Source: Bugulina stolonifera (taxonomy: Eukaryota; Bryozoa; Gymnolaemata; Cheilostomatida; Bugulidae). Taken from it: a stretch of DNA of 64,000 nt. Position numbers and translations under genes: made by a program. Shown here piece after piece: positions 32,950 to 42,100 of the stretch. Each line of letters starts with the position of its first letter. Within the stretch, counting starts at the first letter, position 1. The stretch covers positions 5,465,504 to 5,529,503 of the forward strand of contig OW285191.1 of assembly GCA_935421135.1 (NCBI GenBank). Reading direction: 5' to 3'. The notes under the pieces were generated by a model. It was given only the letters and a program-made list of their open reading frames with translations. It made no database searches and was not told where the DNA came from.

Positions 32950-34682
32950 GATGATGATGATGGTGATGGTGATGATGATGATGATGATGATGGTGATGAT
33001 GATGGCGATGAGAAGACAAGCATCCATCTATCCCGTTTATCTATTTCTATTTCTACCCCTCCGAGCGATGATGTCGTCGGCTAACCTCCTCGCGAAGTCC
33101 ACGGTTTGAAGCGCGGAAGAGCCACCGCCTTCACTTTCCCTCGCCACTCGTCACGGGGACGGGTGATTTCCCTAGGGGAGGGTCCGGGGAAAATGAGGGT
33201 TAAGACGCGAGTCTTTCATCGAAGGTCCGGGGGCGCTCGAACGGAGGAGCGCGCGAGTGCGGTGTCACCCCGACCAGTTCCGTCTCAACAGTCCCCGGCG
33301 AAGAAATCATCCGGAAGCACCACCACCACTCGGTAAGTTTTTTATAGTAGTATAGTCAGCGTCGTAAACTCTGCACGGGCACTCCGCACGGATGTATCCT
33401 ATCATTACTCTAACCCGTATTTTCCTTCGCTTCACCCTACTCCAGCCGACGGTCCGCCCGCGAGGGTAGCGACGGGTCGTTGGGGCGGGAGAGCGGGGGA
33501 GGGGCGGGGGATGGGCGGGGGACGGCGGCGTGGGGCCACGGCTGGACTCGCGAACGAGAACCGCAGCGAGGCGGAGGGCGAGGCGGAGGGGTTTGGGGTG
33601 GGGAGGGGTGGGGAGGGGCGGGGACGGGTGGAGGGAGGACGGGTAAGGTTCGCGGGGCGGGGGGGCGCGCGCGTACGCGCGCGCCCTCTCGCCCGAGCCG
33701 TGGGACCGGGCGAGGGGTTTGCTCTTTAGACTGGGTTCTACGGAACAGCCGATGAGGTTTTTGAAACCCCACCCGCGATCGGGGGGTAGGTTCTAGGGCT
33801 TTGCACATAGAGTGAGGTTTAGGGAAAGGGAGGGGGCGAGAGGACGGGTGGGGTGGTCGTCCGCCCGGGGAGTTTTTGGATCTAGGGCTAATAAGACGCG
33901 GAAATGACCGGGTGTCTGTGCAGATCTGCACTGACTATACTACTAATGTCTATACAAAAGAATTGTTTAGGTGAACAGACAATTTATTGAATACGTGAAG
34001 AACAGCACTCTAAACATTTCCATGTTTAAAACACTTTTCTGATCTTTCAAAGCATGGAAGTTATTTCTATCATCAAAATACTAATCTTGCTATGACTGTC
34101 GATATTGAGTAAGTTAACGCTGTAATACTATATTACGGTCGGGGTTAAAGATAGACTATTGCAGACCATAGTATTCGAAGCAACTGCAAAGTATACTTTA
34201 CCTGAGAAAGTCTTGTAAACACTATTTGACCATCGACCGCCACAGACCTGGCTACTATTTCCTCTACAAATCGTATTACACCGAAAAGACAATGCTTCTT
34301 GATACATGTCGAACATCAATCCACAGAAGCATGAGTGTCCAGCTTGTAATCCTGCATATGGCTGTCCTGTTATAGTATACAATATGTACATGTTATACAT
34401 CAGGGTAGACTATACACTGACCTCTAGTAATGCAGTAGTCTTTACACTGACCTCTAGTGATACAGTAGTCTATACACTGACCTTTAGCAATACAGTAGTC
34501 TATACACTGACCTCTAGTGATACAGTAGTCTACACATAGATCTATATGTATGTCTACATCAATTTCTAATCTAATTGGCAGAGACCGTGCAGGCTTGTCC
34601 TGGTAACATCCGACATATTCTGAGCCACTAGCATACGACAGTGACACCACCAATGTATATAGCCATACCAAAGTAGCTGAAC
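22373..34682 (-). CDS. WSC and PAN/apple domain secreted or surface protein (5' exon not found)
   Basis: Three exons fit with matching phases: 34682-34512, 34366-34202 and 23673-22373. The first two encode a WSC domain, split by an intron: YVGCYQDKPARSLP, then YAGLQAGHSCFCG and VCGGRWSNSVYK, a cysteine module that binds carbohydrate in other proteins. The last exon gives about 430 residues with no clear repeats, possibly a propeller, ending in a PAN/apple-like module (SSVEQCAYYCTKQAPRCQRF). The first listed exon is preceded by an acceptor (TTTGACAG) and begins with a hydrophobic stretch like the end of a signal peptide, so an initiator exon lies further right and was not located. The intron between exons two and three holds the whole Polinton-like element; without it the intron would be about 1.1 kb. 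Confidence 0.7.
23841..23951 (+). mobile_element. truncated SINE, 3' part
   Basis: Direct-orientation copy of the 3' portion of the SINE at 14945-15236 (shared GCCATGTCA, CCTTTCTCACA and CACTGGCACCTGGCAGTG). The tRNA head is missing. It lies in the large intron of the WSC gene. Confidence 0.65.
24550..25092 (+). repeat. left terminal inverted repeat
   Basis: Strongly GC-rich against an AT-rich genome. It contains a 14-bp palindrome, GTGCAGATCTGCAC, 13 bp from the end (24563-24576), and a 20-bp alternating purine-pyrimidine palindrome at 24810-24829 that could adopt Z-form or a hairpin. The open frames here are by-products of base composition. Confidence 0.9.
25115..25400 (+). repeat. subterminal tandem repeat, about 100 bp x 3
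   Basis: Three diverged copies of a unit with CTATGAAAAATATGAGTAAGG, ACACGAGTTTG, and GAGAGTAATAATATAAAACTAAG. The third copy is shortened. They lie just inside the left inverted repeat and have no counterpart inside the right one, so they mark the left side of the element. Confidence 0.75.
25441..26761 (-). CDS. two-repeat OB-like protein, probable ssDNA-binding partner of the polymerase
   Basis: Two exons, 26761-26268 and 26170-25441, joined by a 97-bp intron (AT|GTAAGT ... TTGTAG|GAG) that keeps the frame: 407 residues. Residues 1-165 are charged, with lysine-rich nuclear-localisation-like runs (KKRK, KKKKK) and an acidic DDDDDD patch. The rest contains two related modules of about 90 residues, near 180-266 and 304-391. 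Each has a GTVLEV/GSVLVV strand and ends in MVYLGQQ/MVYKGQK. Proteins of this repeated type accompany polymerase-B elements in other invertebrate genomes as far as I recall; an OB-fold and ssDNA binding are inference. A TATA box (TATAAAGGG) lies on the minus strand about 85 bp upstream. Confidence 0.75.
26844..26850 (-). promoter_or_regulatory. TATA box of the OB-like gene
   Basis: TATAAAG on the minus strand, about 85 bp ahead of the start codon at 26761 and just outside the 31-bp array. Confidence 0.5.
26889..27458. repeat. inverted array of 31-bp units between the divergent genes
   Basis: The unit is built of three similar blocks, CATCGGGATG, CATCGGGAAG and CTTCGGAATCA, so it has an internal period of about 10 bp, one helical turn. 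From about 26889 to 27050 it runs in one orientation and from 27060 to 27458 in the other, giving a large imperfect palindrome centred near 27056. All frames stay open because 31 is not a multiple of three and the unit lacks stops; the predicted proteins are artefacts. Its position suggests a shared enhancer or a replication origin. Confidence 0.85.
27515..27522 (+). promoter_or_regulatory. TATA-like box of the polymerase gene
   Basis: TATTTAAG lies 264 bp ahead of the proposed start codon at 27779 and just before the duplicated leader. It would place the transcription start near 27545. Confidence 0.4.
27555..27903 (+). repeat. tandem duplication of leader exon plus intron, about 175 bp x 2
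   Basis: Copy 1 (about 27555-27730) and copy 2 (about 27731-27903) share AAACAGAGACA-CTACC, a G|GTTAGTG splice donor (27623 and 27801), GCAATTGTG-GTTTATTGT and a CACACCCTAC acceptor region ending at TATAAGG or TATAGG. Only copy 2 has an ATG with a frame that joins the main exon, so copy 1 would be an untranslated or alternative leader. Confidence 0.7.
27779..32446 (+). CDS. protein-primed-type family B DNA polymerase with N-terminal zinc fingers
   Basis: Four exons with matching phases: 27779-27800, 27904-31586, 31691-31782, 31879-32446; about 1454 residues. Order: two C2H2 fingers (one begins before the first ATG of the long frame); an OTU-like segment, Cys at 28731 in DNLCFFRC and His at 29049 in KHFSW; another finger near 29086-29154; exonuclease motifs YDIE (29292), GFNSQKYD (about 29700) and LDV (30111). 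Then polymerase motif A VDANALYLY (30495), an insertion with FHGCYWHGHE (30750) and ECEW (30903) of nuclease-like type, motif B KLVGNSAYG (about 31412) and motif C DTDS (31916) in the last exon. The C-terminus (TYFYGKRKV, EDGVSTSP) is complete for the family. No lesion seen. It should replicate the element. Confidence 0.88.
32447..33402. other. right arm of the element: no recognised gene
   Basis: The arm holds a hairpin-like CTCCGT...ACGGAG (about 32593-32611), AATAAA at 32643 as a likely polyadenylation signal for the polymerase, a (TA)n run at 32521-32552 and an ATG/GAT trinucleotide run at 32908-33010. A frame at 33106-33336 (76 residues, basic, Ser/Pro-rich) ends exactly in a good splice donor CTCG|GTAAGT at 33333. 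An acceptor-like TTCATTCGTAG precedes an open stretch from 32773. These could be exons of a third small gene, but I cannot join or name them. Confidence 0.4.
33403..33944 (-). repeat. right terminal inverted repeat
   Basis: Reverse complement of 24550-25092 with few substitutions and short indels. It contains the same two palindromes (33665-33684 and 33918-33931). Confidence 0.9.
34411..34530 (-). repeat. 30-bp tandem repeat, 4 units, spanning a splice donor
   Basis: Each unit on the minus strand reads as GACTACTGTATCACTAGAG then GTCAGTGTATA. The first unit met by the transcript contains the normal exon end (34512) and donor of the WSC gene. The next three repeat the donor at 34482, 34452 and 34422. 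Because the unit is 30 bp, use of a later donor adds ten residues per unit (including two Cys) without changing frame. Confidence 0.8.
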
Positions 34683-34689
34683 CTGTCAA

Positions 34690-36900
34690 AATAGATTACA
34701 GTATAGAAACAATAATGTAGCATTATCAATTAATAGTAGCTGTCTATCACCCTTATTATATGTAGTGATGCTGTATCAATAGGCTGGTGAAATTATCCTG
34801 TCGCTATGTGCTGGTACCTCTGCTTCATGAGGTGTCGCCAACTCGTGATAGCGCTTGGTTCAGCTGTTAGCTCTGGTATCGCTTAATATTAATGCCTTAA
34901 TGGGCACCTGGCCTGAAATTTAAAACAATGGGATGCTAATATCTGTCTGGTCAGAAATTTTTAGTAAATTTTCAACGACATGATAGCAATAGCCAGAGTT
35001 GTTCAATAAACCAGTAATTCTCTAGCTGCTCCTACAATGTATTAGTGTGTCAACTCTATCAGCCTTATATTGTCTCTTGGTCTACTAATATTACAGAACT
35101 TGTCATCTATATTGTTGTTGAATCTAAAAACACTACAAGGAAGAGCAGGCAGGTATCCTGGATCAACCCATCCGATCTTCCTCTGTTTTGTGCAAAATAA
35201 CTGCAATAATGAACATACAATGCAAGTTGGTGGTTAGCTAACAGTACCTGCAAAATTGAACAACCTACATGACTGCATGACTAAACTTTCCAAACTATTG
35301 TAGTAGATGAAAGTAAACTGCTGTAAGCTAGTCATCTATATAAGCCTAAGCAGCATGCAAGTAATCTGGAGGAGATAACCACCTACCCATTGCGAATATG
35401 AATATTTGATGATAAAGTTTTCAAATAGTTGAGAAACCTTCCTTCTTCTATAATCTCCTTAGCTACAGATATATGAACATGAACGATCCTTTCTTAATGA
35501 GTTCCTTAATGCTTATGACATTGATTACAAATAGCTAAGGTGATTTCTTATTCTGTATTTTTGTTGATATTGGATTAATTAAATATAATTTTAATTATTG
35601 ATGTCAGTTTACAACATGCCATGTTTTTATAGAATAATCACAAACATTTTCTTAAGGGATTACCTTTCTTCAGAAGTTGTTTGAAGATAATCGTACATTG
35701 GATCATTAACAGAGAAAATGTCTTGTATGTAAAAAGGAATTAGTTGTCTATTAAATTTCTAATGTACGTCTTTTCAAATTAAGCTTACAAATCAACACCA
35801 ATTAGCTGTTTCATATACAATCATGTACAAGTATATTACATGTATTATATTATTCTATCCCCAGTACTAAATGATTTCATGTCATAAATACAATTTAATC
35901 CCTAAAGCAAAGATCATCAATATTAACTCTTCTATTTAAGTGTTTCACATTTCTATTTGTTTACAACAATATTCTCCAATTTATCCAATATTTGTTAAAT
36001 TAACTTAAATAAAATGAACTGTTCGAAATCAATATTTTTATGGTACATGTAACTTACTGTCTCCAAACTCTATGCGAATTAACATGTACATGTACACGTG
36101 TCACAGTGAACCCAATTGTGAATATAAGTTGGTCTCTCCACTGACGTCTGATTCCATGGCAGCCGATTTTAGTTTGTAACAAACCATTATTATCACTACT
36201 ACCTACTACTGTGGTGGTTACTCATACGCCTGCCCCTTCACACTCATACTTATCTATATAATAATATATAATATGTGTGGGTCCCAATTCACTGCAGTAA
36301 TAGTTAGCTAGCGTGTATATATTTATGATTATTCAATTCCTCATGTTGCAATATTGTAAAGCAGTCAAACAATCATGATAAACACTAATCACTATTGGCA
36401 TTTTCTAGGTTGCTATAACCTTATGTGCGATGTGAACCGGCTGTGAAAACATCATACCTGATTATTTGCACTGTACATATTATTACAACACATTTACATG
36501 TGCAATGACTAGACTGGACTGGAGTTACCTACACTTGACTAACTGACTGACTGGTTTTACTACGGTAACCAAATTTATTATAGTAACCAAATAATATACA
36601 AGACCTGATTGGCCAATACTTTTCATATTATTGTTTTATTAGTTTTAAATATCATGTAGTATACATTTTAATCAAGTTGAATTTTAGTAAGAGAAATAAA
36701 ATGATCCAAAATTATTGATGCACATAAATATAGCTATTATTATTACTCTAAAAACGTATGTATTACTTCAAGACTATTCGTCTACAGATAGACAAAAAAT
36801 GGTCATTTGGCCTATTTATACACTGTGAGTTCACAGCCAGACAAGGCAGTCGTTCAGTATACAGTCTTCGTGAATGTCCGTATAGCACTGCGCTTACCAG
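34690..36900. other. AT-rich non-coding stretch
   Basis: No coding sequence recognised. The missing first exon of the WSC gene should lie to the right of 34690 but I could not identify it. Confidence 0.4.
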
Positions 36901-36937
36901 GCATACGATCAGGCATACGATCAGGCATACGACCATC

Positions 36938-37087
36938 ACACGGCCATCACACGGCCATCACACGGCCATCACACGGCCATCACACGGCCATCACACGGCC
37001 ATCACACGGCCATCACGCGGCCATCACGCGGCCATCACGCGGCCATCACGCGGCCATCACGCGGCCATCACACGGCCATCACACGGC
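36938..37087. repeat. 11-bp minisatellite (ACACGGCCATC)n
   Basis: About 13-14 units in two variants, ACACGGCCATC at both ends and ACGCGGCCATC in the middle block, preceded by three AGGCATACGATC units. The open frames across it are artefacts. Confidence 0.85.
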
Positions 37088-37879
37088 ACGAACCAAACAG
37101 AGACCATATCATGCCGAGACCTCTTTTGGGAGGCAAAGCCTTTAGTGTATCAGACAGTTTTCACTAGCGCTTTACAATACAGTCTACATTCACCTTTATA
37201 TACATGTACTTAGAGTACTGCAGAAACAACTCTAATGTACTTACTGACTTACTCGGATGAGATTGTTAGACGGCAAGACACACTTAACATATCTAATATT
37301 TCTTAGTGTTATTTCGATGCTTGTATTACACGTTTTCAGGACATGTAGAATTATTGGTTTAACTTCAAACTAAATTACACCTCAATAACTAAATACATAG
37401 TATAGGGCTATTGTAACAGCAATATTCGTACCAGTAGTGATGGTATTGCATAATGTTTTCAAACTATGGCTACAAAGAATTATACTTGTTTTGTACCTGG
37501 TGCTACACTAAACAGGGTCATCTTCAAAATTGAATTGAGTGGAAGCTTCTCAACAAGACCATCCTCCTCTGACACGATGCGTCGCTGCTACAGATACATT
37601 TGAAGCAATTTAGTCAGTCTTCAAGAACTGCTAATGGCAAGCTCAAAAATTCGTTTTACAACCATAGCAGACTATCATTTTTTTGTAAGTACACTATTTA
37701 GTATTACTTGTGTGCAGTCAGTCAAAGGGTTAGCATTCACCCGAGTGTCTTTTGAACATGTTGCCCAGTAGTAAGATATTTTAGATAATCTGTTACTTAT
37801 CCACTTCACACGACATCATGGTAACCATAAAGATATGTGATAATTTTTTGGAGCTGAATGTAGAGATAAGATAACATAG

Positions 37880-38265
37880 AAGTAGTAGTAACAGTAGCAG
37901 TAGCAGTAGCAGTAGCAGTAGCAGTAGCAGTAGCAGTAGAAGTAGTAGCAGCAGTAGCAGTGGCAGTGGCAGTGGCAGTAACAGTAGCAGTGGCAGTAGC
38001 AGTGGCAGTAGCAGTGGCAGTCGCAGTGGCAGTGGCAGTAGCGGTAGCAGCAGCGGTAGCAGTAGCAGTGGCGGTGGTGGTGATGGCAGTAGCAGTAGCG
38101 GTAGCAGCAGCGGTAGTAGTGGCGGTGGCGGTGGCAGTAGCAGTAGCAGCAGTAGCGGTAGCAGCAGCGGTAGCAGTGGCGGTGGCGGTGGCGGTGGCAG
38201 TAGCGGTAGCAGCAGCGGTAGCAGTGACACTAAACAGTAACAGCAGCAGTAGCAGTAGTAGTACT
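37880..38265. repeat. AGTAGC/AGTGGC hexanucleotide repeat
   Basis: About 385 bp of interrupted six-base repeats. It generates long Val/Ala frames on plus and Leu/Pro frames on minus that lack starts, flanking coding sequence or splice context, so they are not genes. Confidence 0.85.
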
Positions 38266-39159
38266 CCTATGCTACTTCAAAGGGGGATAAGCCTGACGTA
38301 AAACCCTGAAGCAGGCAACAGGGAAACTATCCCAGTATCTTCCCAAGAAACCCATTAATTTGAGGTACTCCCGAGAGTAGATCACAAAAAGAGAGTTTCA
38401 CATGAGGGGAACATCAGTTCTACATGAAGTAGGGAGGAACTGGAACAGGCAACGAATGATTTTAGAATGTAGGAGAGCATACTCTAGTCAATTGTAGTTG
38501 GTAGTTCATGATGGATAAAAATTTAATTGGCACTTTATCTTAGTGTCCCCAATATAATATGAATAATTAAATTATAGCAAGTTGAAATCTGTGCTTATGA
38601 TAATATTCATGTACATGTAGTTATTTAAACCGGATGCTTGAATAACAGTTTTTAAGAGACAAAATGATTTCACATTATTGTTTTCATGCAAATGTTGAAC
38701 TGTGTATTAAATGTATATTAAATTATCATTGGTAGTTTAATGTAAAACAGTAGAATAAATGAGTATGGATAAGCTGATAGGCAGATAATTAAGCTACAAG
38801 CGCAATCATGTAGATTATCATAAAATTCTTGTAGAATGCAAATGTGATAAAAATAGGCTATATGAAGGATACAATGTTGAGGTGCTCTGATTTTCAATGA
38901 GTATAAATAGGAAAGACCAGAGTAGTACATGTAGCCTACACAAGATGGTAGCCAGAAATAATATGAAGATACCTAACAACATTATATTTAGATGTAACAT
39001 TGTGTACTAACCACCAATTACATGTAAAGCTGTAGCACACCTATATTATGTTACACATGTACATGTACATGTAGATATAAAATATGTTTTTACAGGAAAA
39101 CATGTATGTAGGCTTTACTTTTAATGACACATACGTCTTTCCAGTGAGATGTTGTATTC

Positions 39160-42100
39160 TCATAAAACTGCCTCATCGTACAAATTTTCAGCTCCCCGTT
39201 CAGGAACAGTGTAAATTAAAGTATCAATTACCATGGCATGCTCTTCATCTGTTGCTAGACTGTTGGAAGTATTGTTCACCGATAGTGGGGCGGTCTCTGG
39301 TGCTTCGTTGCCTGTGTTCCTATTGTTTTCTGACCAAACTTCACTACTTTGGTCATGCTCAGTTTGTGCACCTTCAGAGGATATCATCAACCTGCGCTGC
39401 CTTACAATCTATCCAATCAAAGCAGCCATTACCCCAACAGCTATCAACAGTCCAGCAGACAGTCCTACAGACAGTCCTACGACCAGAGACTCTCCTAAAG
39501 CAGTTACAGTCTCATTGTAATAATAATACAATGATCACAAAATCATATTCACATCATGTTCATGAATTCAATTACAGTGTTTATTTAAAGGGCTACAGAA
39601 ATGATAATATTTTGTTTGGTATATTTGAGGCTGCTATATTCACTTCATCAAAATTCTGAAAATAATTTGGGCTGGGAAATGCCAGCATATAAAATCATCA
39701 TGAAAAGTGGGTTCTGGAAAAGGAAGTCCCAAGTTACAGGGGTGTTGTCCACATCCTGTATGACGTGTGAAGGCCCATAGCTTGGCTCTCTAATTATAGT
39801 CCTGTGTAGGAGAGTTACCAGGTGCCCCATACTTACACTACAATCTCACAGCTATGGGCCTTCTGTAATTATTTGGCTTATGTAATCCTATGGGTTTCTC
39901 AATAATATGACCGGCCATTGAGTAATGCAGTACATGCAGGGCAAGCAAAGGAAGCTATGAGTGAAGATATTGAGACAAAATTCCTTTAGTTGCTAATCAA
40001 AGCTTGTTGGGGGCTATGGCTATGTTGTAGTAATATAATACTTCTGCAGATATTGTTAGTATAACACAATTGTATACATGCAAAATAATTTTAATATTTA
40101 AATTACCAGACTGGCAATATAATATGCATGTAATAATATTGTTATATAGACCTAGATGTACATCCAGACTTGTTTGAGATTATAAATGTTTTCAACCGTA
40201 TTACTTATTAATACAAATTATGTACATGTAGGTGCAGATGTACATGTAGGTACAGATATACAGTAGTACTTGCATGAAAATATAGAGTAGGTACTATATA
40301 GTATATACATTTTGTAGCATATACTAGATAGACTATAATATGTTATATTACCATAATTATAAAAACAGTATCCATATAGTATAACTACATGTATATAATA
40401 ACATTATATACGTTATGGTCTAATACAGTATCAGTATGTACATGCATTACTACGTGCATGCATTGTATTACTGTATATTAAAATGTACTGCACTCTAATA
40501 CAAATAAATATTTCATTGGAGGGGTAGGAAGTAATGCAACAGTTATTCAAGCCAATTGAGAGTGGTGTAAGTGTGGCATACATCAGTTGGGGCCACATGC
40601 TGTAGTAAGCAAATGCACATAAAGCAAGAACACATGGCAGAACTGAGGTACTCTGTTGTAACAAGTAAAACTTTACCAAAAACACAGTGATTAACTAGAT
40701 CCAAGTTTCTGTTTGAAGCCTAGACTTGGAATAGCAGATTAGATGAGGACATTGGGTACTGCTGGCATTAATTCCCACCCACTACCTATGCTGGAATTTC
40801 AGCCAAATTAACCACACTAATTTAATTGGCTAGACTTTGTTATGTAACAACTTCCATTTTGTTGCTACAGTTACAGAGTAAACAAAGTTTACATCCTTTG
40901 TAACTCAATATGGCGGAATGAGAGATTGCAGTGTTTTCCATTTGCAGAAAACAGACAAACTGATTATATTATATGAATTTTTGTGGTATATATGAAAAAA
41001 TAATAACCTATATAACATAATTGCAACATGAAAAGGCATGATTTCAGTAGTACTTTAATGATATAGTGGTCTCGTGTGTTACATTCACGAATATGTTCCC
41101 TCGAACATATTGATAACTTCCAAAGTGTTAATATAGTACCGACAATATTACTCTACATGTTAATTGCATCCCTGCACACCATATTTTACTCGCTATATAG
41201 CATACAACAGTTCGCTTTACCTTCTGAACAGACTAGTTGTGTTCCTTCCCACTCTGCAGTGTTTCCATCATTCATCACACAGTGTAGGTTGATATCTCCA
41301 GCCTTAAAGAGTTTTCCTCTCTTGCAAGCGTAGTGCACTGATTCCCCAACTTTAACTCTTTGAGCAGCCGTAGCCTCAGCCCCAACAATTTGTCGAACTG
41401 AAGGACGGTATGCTGAAAACTTCAAAAGTGAGTCATTATATTAATCACTGAAAAGGTGATGCATGTGTCCGTATGCCAACATTAAATATGCTATTGTAAC
41501 GCACATGTAGTAACACTACTATTGAAGTAAAGAAAATTTTGTTAAGAAAATAATAAGTGACAAACTCGCCACAGTGCAAATTATTTGCCCACTGGTGACT
41601 GGCTGAATGTAGTCTTCTATTGAACCCTAAACAAATTGTTAAATTATTAAATTTTTACGTCATCACAAGTTGTACTGGACTAATGTACAATATCTGATGA
41701 TTTAAAGCACCCTCAAACTTCTTGTTCCCTTACAAATTATAGTAGTTAATCCCCTGCCACCAATTATTACACAATCTCAATATTTATTGGATATGCTCTA
41801 AATTACCAAAAAAATGAATAATTTTCCATAAATTTTGTTTATAGCTTTATTCACCAGACAAATTTTAACTTACATGAGGTGTATCAATGGTCAGGTATTA
41901 ATAGCTTGCTGGTGACTTAAAATGCAAAGTTAGGTGACACAACTATCCTTTAAAATGGAGGGCCACGAAGTCCATAGCTGTGTACTGCTATTACAGTGAG
42001 GTACACTGTTTGCGTGCATGAATAGTAACAGTTGGAAGGGGTGGGTGCATATTTTGAGTACACTAACCTAGATTGTGACCTGACCTAAGTATTGCCTAGC

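Larger units (their letters stand above)
24550..33944. mobile_element. Polinton-like DNA element, 9395 bp, integrase-less
   Basis: Bounded by inverted repeats of 543 and 542 bp and flanked by a perfect 6-bp duplication AATGTC (24544-24549 and 33945-33950). The ends read AGTAGTATAG...CTATACTACT, so AG...CT. Six-base duplications, AG ends, long inverted repeats and a family-B polymerase are the published hallmarks of Polintons/Mavericks, which are usually 15-20 kb and encode integrase, capsid proteins, ATPase and protease. Here only two genes are visible: the polymerase (plus) and an OB-like protein (minus), transcribed apart from a central repeat array. The inverted repeats differ by only a few substitutions and short indels, so the insertion is recent. 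It lies in an intron, opposite neither exon of its host gene. Confidence 0.88.

Noticed and set aside
24550..33944. Reading the element as a retro-element or a free virus genome fused to the contig by assembly error
   Set aside because: No reverse transcriptase is present, and the perfect 6-bp duplication on both sides in an otherwise continuous host intron shows a genuine insertion.
37793..38301. Poly-Leu/Pro and Val/Ala frames
   Set aside because: Hexanucleotide repeat translation only; no splice or start context.
39409..39411. TAG recoded as an amino acid in the receptor gene
   Set aside because: Neighbouring genes, including the peptides at 1961 and 17135, end in TAG, so the code is standard here.
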